This document shows, one piece after another, positions 57,702 through 64,000 of a stretch of DNA of 64,000 nucleotides. The stretch is from Beroe forskalii (lineage: Eukaryota; Ctenophora; Nuda; Beroida; Beroidae): the NCBI GenBank assembly GCA_011033025.1, contig WFMF01000311.1, forward strand, positions 129,835-193,834. The letters are read 5' to 3'. Position 1 is the first letter of the stretch. The number at the start of each line of letters is the position of its first letter. The notes beneath the pieces were generated by a model. It was not told the origin of the DNA and did not search any database. It saw only the letters and a program-made list of their open reading frames with translations. The position numbers and the translations under genes are program-made.

Positions 57702-57981
57702 TAAGCCCGCATAGGTTTGTGTACGCGCGTGGCGCTCCTGTTCTGAGGAAGCGCGCCGCGCAATGCAAACAGGAATATACGTGTTTAGCAAATCGGGTCA
57801 GTCATCCATATAAACGGGAGCCTTCATTATCTATGACAATGACGTCACTCAAAAAATATAATTAAGCGCATCTAGCGCTTTAAGCAGTATTGCTAAACAC
57901 GTATATCCCTGTGTGGCTCGCGCGGCGCGCTTCCCCAGCACAGGGGAAGCGCGCGGCGCGTACACACACCTATGCGGGCTT
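57702..57981. mobile_element. 280-bp inverted-repeat element
   Basis: GCCCGCATAGGTTTGTGTAC (57702) pairs with GTACACACACCTATGCGGGC (57961-57980), and ATATACGTGTTTAGCAA (57773) pairs with TTGCTAAACACGTATAT (57891). GC-rich segments with GGAAGCGCGC lie in both arms. Confidence 0.75.
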
Positions 57982-58005
57982 TAGCAGTAAGGTTAGGGTT
58001 CTGGT

Positions 58006-58085
58006 CAGGGTCAGGATTTGTAAGGTTTAGGATAAGGATTAAGGTTAGGGTCTTGGTTAGGGCAATGGTTAGGTTTAGGATACAG
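58006..58085. repeat. degenerate GGTTAGGG-like repeat
   Basis: Several GGTTAGGG and GGTTTAGG words in 80 bases; resembles an interstitial telomere-type sequence but is far from perfect. Confidence 0.5.
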
Positions 58086-58199
58086 AAAAATTGACGTTTA
58101 GATCTGTGACGTCACTCAGAGCCGTTTATATGGGAGACATACCGCAAATCGACACCCCTGGTTAGGGGAAGAAGCTTCCGTTTATATATGAGAGACCAA

Positions 58200-59104
58200 C
58201 CCTATTGAGTTAATCAAATCATATCATTTATGCGAATAAATGTGAATAGTAGGCTAATCTTCAGTGTAAACTTTGTACAATTATACCAAAAGGATCAATA
58301 TTCATGTTCAAAAAATGTATCAAGTGGCCGAATCGGCGAATCACTAAGCAGCTAATTTAATACAACAGACTGTTTTATGAATCACTGTTTTATTTGAAAT
58401 TAGTAACAGGTGTGCAATGCAACGTGCAATTCAAGACAAAAGATATATATTCAACAATTTTGTCTCCACAATGGCTAACTTTTTAATTTTTGTTATTTAA
58501 TGGTGTTTTAGTTTATGCCATTATTTTGTTCTCTGGTTGTTAAGTTAATTTATGGTTAATAACATGATTATAACTCATATGTCAGGGCACTGTATTAAGT
58601 AATACTGTATTTTACTATAGAATACTGTATTGTTCTTGTCTGACGTTGACAGACCCTCTCCAGAATCAGCACCACGCGTCAGCGGGTCATACATCATACA
58701 ACAATATTGTTCTACATATTCAAATTGTAAAGAAAACTTTCTTCTACAAAGCTGAGGTAGGTATTGGACTGATGGTGTGACTCACTAAGATCCTACTGCC
58801 CTCCACATTGCATTACTTAAAGGGATCATGTTTTTGTTCTAGTATGGAGTTGGAGATTAGAGAAAAGTCTTGGAGATTGATGTCTTATTGTCTTGAAGCT
58901 AGATTTCTTTTTAATTCAATTATATAGTCTTCTGCATCTTTTTGGTTTCTAATTTCAATGAACAAATGGATGATTAAAATTTTTACAGCACAATAACATG
59001 ATATATTTTTTTCATGCTATGAACTATTTGTTTGATGTGATTGGTCACTGATGCAGTGAAGCAAACAATTTGCAATAAGGAATCAACCCACACTATACAT
59101 ATAT
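58200..59104. other. intergenic with an inverted dispersed-repeat fragment
   Basis: 58712-58795 matches the dispersed repeat in reverse (CTGAGGTAGGTATTGGACTG). The rest is AT-rich with no gene seen. Confidence 0.55.
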
Positions 59105-60600
59105 CAAGTAAATAATAAATAAATAAATATTGGCAATTATAAAGCACTTCTTTTAAGCAAGCTTTCACACAGAAGTGCTTGAACCATATCAGTCAAAATA
59201 GATTAAATCAAAAGTTGAAAATCCTAAAAAATCTAAAAGGGGAAATCTCAAGATGAAAAATCCTTAAAATCTAAAGGGGAAACATCAATAAATTACTTAT
59301 CCCAATACATATTACCATAAAAGCGAAAGGTTATAAGATATTTTAAAGCCATAAAGTTTATCGTATATTTATGATTTTAAATCTAAGCTATCAGCTTTTT
59401 AATTTCAAAGTCAGAAGCATTGAACAAATGAGTTTTGAGTAAAGATTTAAATGATTCAACATCACTGGCTGACACTACATGATTTGGGAGTCTATTCATT
59501 AACTTAGGGCCTATGACACTGAAGCTCCTACTTCCATACAATGATCGGAAAGTGGGTACAATGAGTTTAATGGAATGACCGTGATGAGAGTAAACAAACA
59601 GTTCTTGCAGATATTGAGGTGACTGTCCAATGATTGACTTGTAAGATAAAAGTGCCAGCTTGAAAATCACTCGTTTCTTAATGCTCAGCCAGTGCAGGTC
59701 ATTCAGATCATTTTCCATATGGTCATGTTTGTATTTGCCCATAACGGTTTTGGCACACGCATTCTGAATCATTTGAAGTTGTGAGGTTAGCTTCTCTGAG
59801 ATACCAAAATATAGACCATTACAATAGTCGAGACATGAAACAACCAGAGAGTTAACAATTATCTTGAGTTGGTCTTTTGTCAAGAGAAAGCGGATTTTAT
59901 TGATATTCCGTATTGTCCTAAAGCACTTTTTCTTCAGTTCTGTGACTTGTTTATTGAGAGTAAGCCCAGAGTCAAAGAATACACCAAGGTTCCTGAAATT
60001 GGACACAAACCTTATTGTCATACCAGATGGAAAATTAAGTCCACCAATTCCAATTTCATTCAGAGTCCTTCTGTTACCCAGTATTGCAATTTGGGTCTTG
60101 GATCCATTTAACTGTAGATAATAATGATCCATCCAACACTTAACCTTTTCGAAACACCTTTGAAGTTCATAAACAAGTACAATACTCTGTAAGGATGACT
60201 TGAAAGATAGCATAATCTGATGATCATCTGCATAGCCCTCAATGGAAAATCCTAATTTCTGAACAAAACTGTAAATTGACCTTATGTATATGTTGAAGAG
60301 TACAGGTCCAAGCACTGATCCCTGTGGAACACCAAATTTAATGATGATCTCTGCTGAAACTGTATCTCCAACTCTAACTCTTTGTGTCCTCCCAGTAAGA
60401 AAACTTTGGAACCAACACAGCACTGTGCCTCGTAAGCCTATTTCATGCTTCAGTATATTTAGAAGCAGTCCATGATCCACTGTATCAAATGCTGCTGATA
60501 AGTCAAGCATCATCATCACTGTGCAACTCTTTTCATCACTTGCAACCAGTAAATCATTCCAAATCCTAATAAGCAGAGTATCAACAATTAAAGAATAAAT
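59105..60600 (-). mobile_element. CR1/L2-type LINE (family B), 5'-truncated
   Basis: The 3' end is an (AAAT)n run near 59107-59132. The 5' break is near 60590, where the sequence passes into the dispersed repeat (AAGAATAAATCCTTTAAAAC). Confidence 0.8.
59383..60590 (-). CDS. LINE reverse transcriptase (family B), partial but open
   Basis: About 400 residues from SDEKSCT upstream of LDLSAAFDTVDHG through FGVPQGSVLGPVLFNIYIRS and the catalytic GYADDHQIMLSF to the C-terminal FKSLLKTHLFN. It lacks everything before RT motif 2 and so begins later than the related copy at 27 kb. No stop or frameshift in the remaining frame. Confidence 0.88.
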
Positions 60601-61320
60601 CCTTTAAAACACATCAATCTGCAAAACTTTGGGATAAAAATTTAGCCATCTTTGTACAGTCATGCCACAGAACTTTCCAACAGCTCTTTCCTAAGTCTTT
60701 GCCAGGATCCAAACGATATTCCTTCATCAGAGATCCAGACCAATCCAAACATTAAACAAATCATTATTAGAGCAAAAATGATATGGGGCCATGTTGTGGG
60801 GTTGAATGCATTTGATGGGTGCCCAATGCTCCCCTAACCACTAGATGGTGTTTTAGTTTCATAAGCTTCAAGTTCACTCAGGAATTTAAGTTCATCATTA
60901 GTCTTTGTCCAGTGTAAGGAATTCAAAGCTTCATCCTGTCAAACTAGATTGAAAGATCAAGACTGGACTTGAACTTTGACACAATTTCTTGAGAAATCAT
61001 TAGTCTTTGTTCAGTGTAAGGAATTCAAAGCTTCATCCTGTCAAACTAGATTGAAAGATCAACTCTGGACTTGAACTTTGACACAATTTCTTGAGAAATT
61101 CTATGTAAGAACAGCCAAATCCAAATGAGTCACACCCAAATGAGTGGTGTGCAGGCAACATCAGTCCAATACCTACCTCAGATTTTGAGATGTTTAAATT
61201 GTGAGAGCTCTTATGAGGTAGGCCCCCAGCAGTCACCCTATGTTACCAGGGTATAGCACTGTCATTTGCAGTGACCACCTGAAACAGATTAGAGGTCTTT
61301 AACACAGCCATCAAGAAATT
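60590..61320. repeat. dispersed repeat with internal tandem duplication
   Basis: Longest copy of the family. A segment of about 108 bases (CATTAGTCTTTG...CTTGAGAAAT) is present twice, at about 60895-61000 and 61001-61100. 60800-60860 preserves the uninterrupted site that the 6602-8832 element split. Confidence 0.85.
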
Positions 61321-61324
61321 AACT

Positions 61325-61821
61325 AATTAAGAAGCACACTTGGTGAAGAGCAGTTGATGGATCCTGGGGTTTTGTAATCCTGGGGACTGGGGTTTTGTAA
61401 CCCACACTATACTATGGTTAAACACCATTAATTATTCTATTTCTATTTACACCATGAATTATTTGCTTTTGAATTGAATTATTATTTTGTCCAACAGCAA
61501 TTTGCTCTGTTGCTTTTGTAAAATTGTGCTCTTAATCAATAGTGAATTTATGATTGATTTTGGAAGGTACTGACATTGTTTGATTATTAAAATTAATTTA
61601 ACAATTGAACTCTGCTATAGACATCAATTGCTGCCCAACCTACATATTATATGCATGCCCCAGATCATGAATTTCAAAATCGAAAACAGCAACATTTAAA
61701 AAAGCAACTCTACAGCTTCCACTAATGTTATATTTTTTTAATTATCTTGCTTAATTTCTTTGTCATACTCATATTATACCATGTATTAAATTCTAACTTC
61801 CTTCTCATTATTATTTGAGTT
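61325..61821. other. 5' flank of the neurexin-like gene
   Basis: AT-rich; no TATA box or CpG cluster I would call. Confidence 0.4.
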
Positions 61822-62545
61822 ATGAAGCTCTTGGTGATTATGGCATCTCTGGTATTTCTTGTCAGATGTGAGAAGACTTTTTTTGAATCTCCTAACACTT
61901 ACATTCAATATCGACATTGGGTTGTGAGTGAAAGAGGAATTTTAATGTTCTATTTCCGGACATTCAAACCAAATGCTCTATTGCTTTATACTGATGGTGG
62001 TTCAGGTTCTAATGACTTCTTGAAACTACAGCTTATAAATGAAAAGTTGGTGGTACACACCAATTTTGGTAGTGGAACTGAAACATTTGAGCTTGGAGAA
62101 AAGCTTTCCAATGGTGTTTTTCACTCTGTTCAAATCAACATTGAGGCTGGTCTGTTGACTGTATATTTAGATCAAACATTCAGCAAGGAGAAACAATTTG
62201 ACAACTCTGCAGCTGACAATATCCTTCAAATACAAACTGCTGTTTTCATTGGTGGAGTTAACAAATTCTACACAACTGAAACAGTTGAGAAAGATTTAGC
62301 CTTAGAACCAAGATTCACTGGATGCATTAAGGGACTCAAATTTACAAGAACTGATGGAGAAACTTTTGGGATCCCAAATGTTGAGAATGAAGAGGGTACT
62401 AAAGATGGCTGTGGAGAAACTTCCTGTGATAGCCTGTCCTTTACGGATTCCTGCAAGAATGGTGGGCGGTGTGAAGCACAAATTGATGGGAGTTACAAGT
62501 GCAACTGTGAAAGAACTGGATATTCTGGAGAAAAGTGCACTACAG
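61822..62545 (+). CDS. neurexin-like first coding exon: signal peptide, LamG, EGF
   Basis: One exon of 724 bases from ATG to a GTATGT donor in phase 1, usual for extracellular modules. Residues 1-16 are a signal peptide (MKLLVIMASLVFLVRC). Residues about 20-190 are a laminin G domain: LLLYTDGGSGSNDFLKLQL, VHTNFGSG, FHSVQINIEAGLLTVYLD, FIGGV and the end FTGCIKGLKF. Residues about 198-241 are an EGF-like domain (SCKNGGRCEAQ, YKCNCERTGYSGEKC). LamG then EGF right after the signal peptide is the start of alpha-neurexin, a presynaptic adhesion receptor; other LamG/EGF proteins are possible. Open frame past 62545 is intron. Later exons lie outside the window or were not recognised. Confidence 0.85.
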
Positions 62546-62699
62546 GTATGTTTTGTCTGGTGTTTTGTCAGGTGTTTTTCTGTTATTTGTAAATTTCTTG
62601 TTATTACCTTACATGAATAGAAAACCCACTGTCTATTGGATACATAAAGACACAATTTCAATGGAAAACTTTTACATAAATACAAAAAATGTGCACTCA
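62546..62699. other. intron of the neurexin-like gene
   Basis: AT-rich, begins GTATGTTTTG. Confidence 0.5.
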
Positions 62700-62870
62700 G
62701 TGTGAAACATTTAAGAAGAGTTTGAAGACATATTACTTTGACCTAGCATTTTCTAAAATAGAATGATTCTTTGCTATATATATATTCTTGCTCGTATTGT
62801 ATTCCTAACCTAGTCAGCAAGTTTTTTCCAGGGCACGCTTAAATGACTAGAGTTCTTCCCCCACTGCGAT
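62700..62870 (+). mobile_element. LINE 3' end fragment (family A)
   Basis: 62710-62766 encodes FKKSLKTYYFDLAFSKIE and a stop, matching the C-terminus of the family A LINEs (FKKCLKTFYFEIAF at 33.4 kb). Only the last 20 codons and 3' UTR remain. Confidence 0.6.
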
Positions 62871-62924
62871 ATTAACTTAACTATGTCTAAGCGTGGAATA
62901 AATGTTTTGATGTATTTATTTAAA

Positions 62925-63090
62925 TGTGCCCCCAATAGTCTTAAATTCGAGGAATAGCCTTAAATTTGGCCACAGTGTGCCCTCAATGTGCAAAGAGTTT
63001 TTCCCTCGGTGTGCTTGCCCTCAGTGTGAACCCAGTGTGCCTCATGCCCTCAGTGTCATGTGCCCTCGGTGTGCCCTCGGTACCAAGTTA
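62925..63090. repeat. GTGCCCTCAGT short tandem repeat
   Basis: About ten words of GTGCCCTC(A/G)GT with spacers of 0-20 bases, within the presumed intron of the neurexin-like gene. Confidence 0.75.
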
Positions 63091-63094
63091 TCAT

Positions 63095-64000
63095 GTCACG
63101 CCTTTTCTACTCAATACATAAGATAACCATAAGTGCCATAGAATTAAATGTTCAACCTTTGAAAAATAAGATGTTATAATTTATCCAATTGACTGTACGT
63201 CCAACTGACTATATGTCTAATAAAAGAGAAAACCCAAGTTCGTTTTTTTAGTGTTTCACTATGGGGTCCCCTTCGTCAATGCGATGAAGTACAAGCAATC
63301 AAGTTCAACAGGGTTTTCTGGCTATTATTTAATTCAAAGAGGTACTTTGGAGACATCAAGACATGTACCAATAAATGCCACAAAAAAAGCCAAAACCCCA
63401 GTGCAAAACATCGTTACTGATAACTGACTACAGAGTTGACGTTTTGTGACCATTTCATGGCTTTCTATATTATATGTTTTATACTTATTAGTAAAATTGG
63501 ACGCTCATGCATATCACTTAGCAATGTAATGGAGTTATGGAGGTATCTGCACCATACTTATTGTCACTGGAGTGGTGTGATAATTCTATAATGGTTTTCA
63601 AGCCAGTTATGTCACAATGTACCAACATTTAACCACTAGTTTCATGAGCTGTTTCAAAGTGCACCCTTTTCACAACACTCACTATAAATGTTCCTTCTAT
63701 TGAGTTGACACTTGAAATTGATCTCCCTTGCCTTTGGAACAACCCCACCGAAACCACCAGCGGATAGCTTCCACTACTGAACCGGCTGAGTTTAAGGTGG
63801 TTATGTGACCATTAGTCGAGACATATGGGGCAGGGGGTAGGGGATCCGTTTAATACATGTAACTACTGTACTAACTATTGTTTCAAATACCCATATTATA
63901 TAACAACGCCATGTACCTACCACCATAATAACTTAATGATATATGCTGTGTTCCCATTCTGTTAAAGTTTGAGGGCATGAACCGTTACATGGCGTTTGTA
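63095..64000. other. presumed intron, nothing recognised
   Basis: A trace of LINE-like sequence (LPCLWNNPTETT near 63725) is too short to call. No LamG or EGF exon found. Confidence 0.4.

Overview
This is nuclear DNA from an animal, most likely an invertebrate. It is AT-rich and holds multi-exon genes with GT/AG introns, LINE retrotransposons of two superfamilies, and many short repeats. A TECPR1-like gene and the first exon of a neurexin-like gene support Metazoa. I cannot name the species.

Genes: (1) a + strand CUE-domain gene at 13.8-16.4 kb, of which seven internal/3' exons can be joined in frame; (2) a - strand TECPR1-like gene at 54.0-38.2 kb, of which 12 exons keep one continuous reading frame but the C-terminal half is not found; (3) a + strand two-exon gene at 47.2-48.1 kb, nested in the 9-kb intron 8 of the TECPR1-like gene, encoding a secreted protein made of two copies of a four-cysteine domain that I do not recognise; (4) a + strand signal peptide/LamG/EGF exon at 61.8-62.5 kb, neurexin-like, whose next exons are not visible.

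Retrotransposons: three CR1/L2-type LINEs with YADD motif or close variants (9.3-11.4, 33.2-35.3 and a second family at 27.05-29.1 and 59.1-60.6 kb) and one L1/Tx1-type LINE (32.4-26.05 kb) that is split by the 27-29 kb element. Three tRNA-like SINE heads are also visible.

The most striking theme is foldback structure. About ten elements between 3.4 and 58 kb have long inverted arms, and many arms are themselves minisatellites: the unit runs on one strand in the left arm and on the other strand in the right arm, with a different unit in each element. Several lie in introns of the TECPR1-like gene, and in two of its introns the 5' splice site itself is the repeated unit. Two inverted duplications (35.3-36.2 with 46.8-47.3 kb, and 41.0-41.5 with 49.2-49.6 kb) add to the palindromic layout; the first has left a broken second copy of the nested gene's promoter and signal-peptide exon, cut by a LINE.
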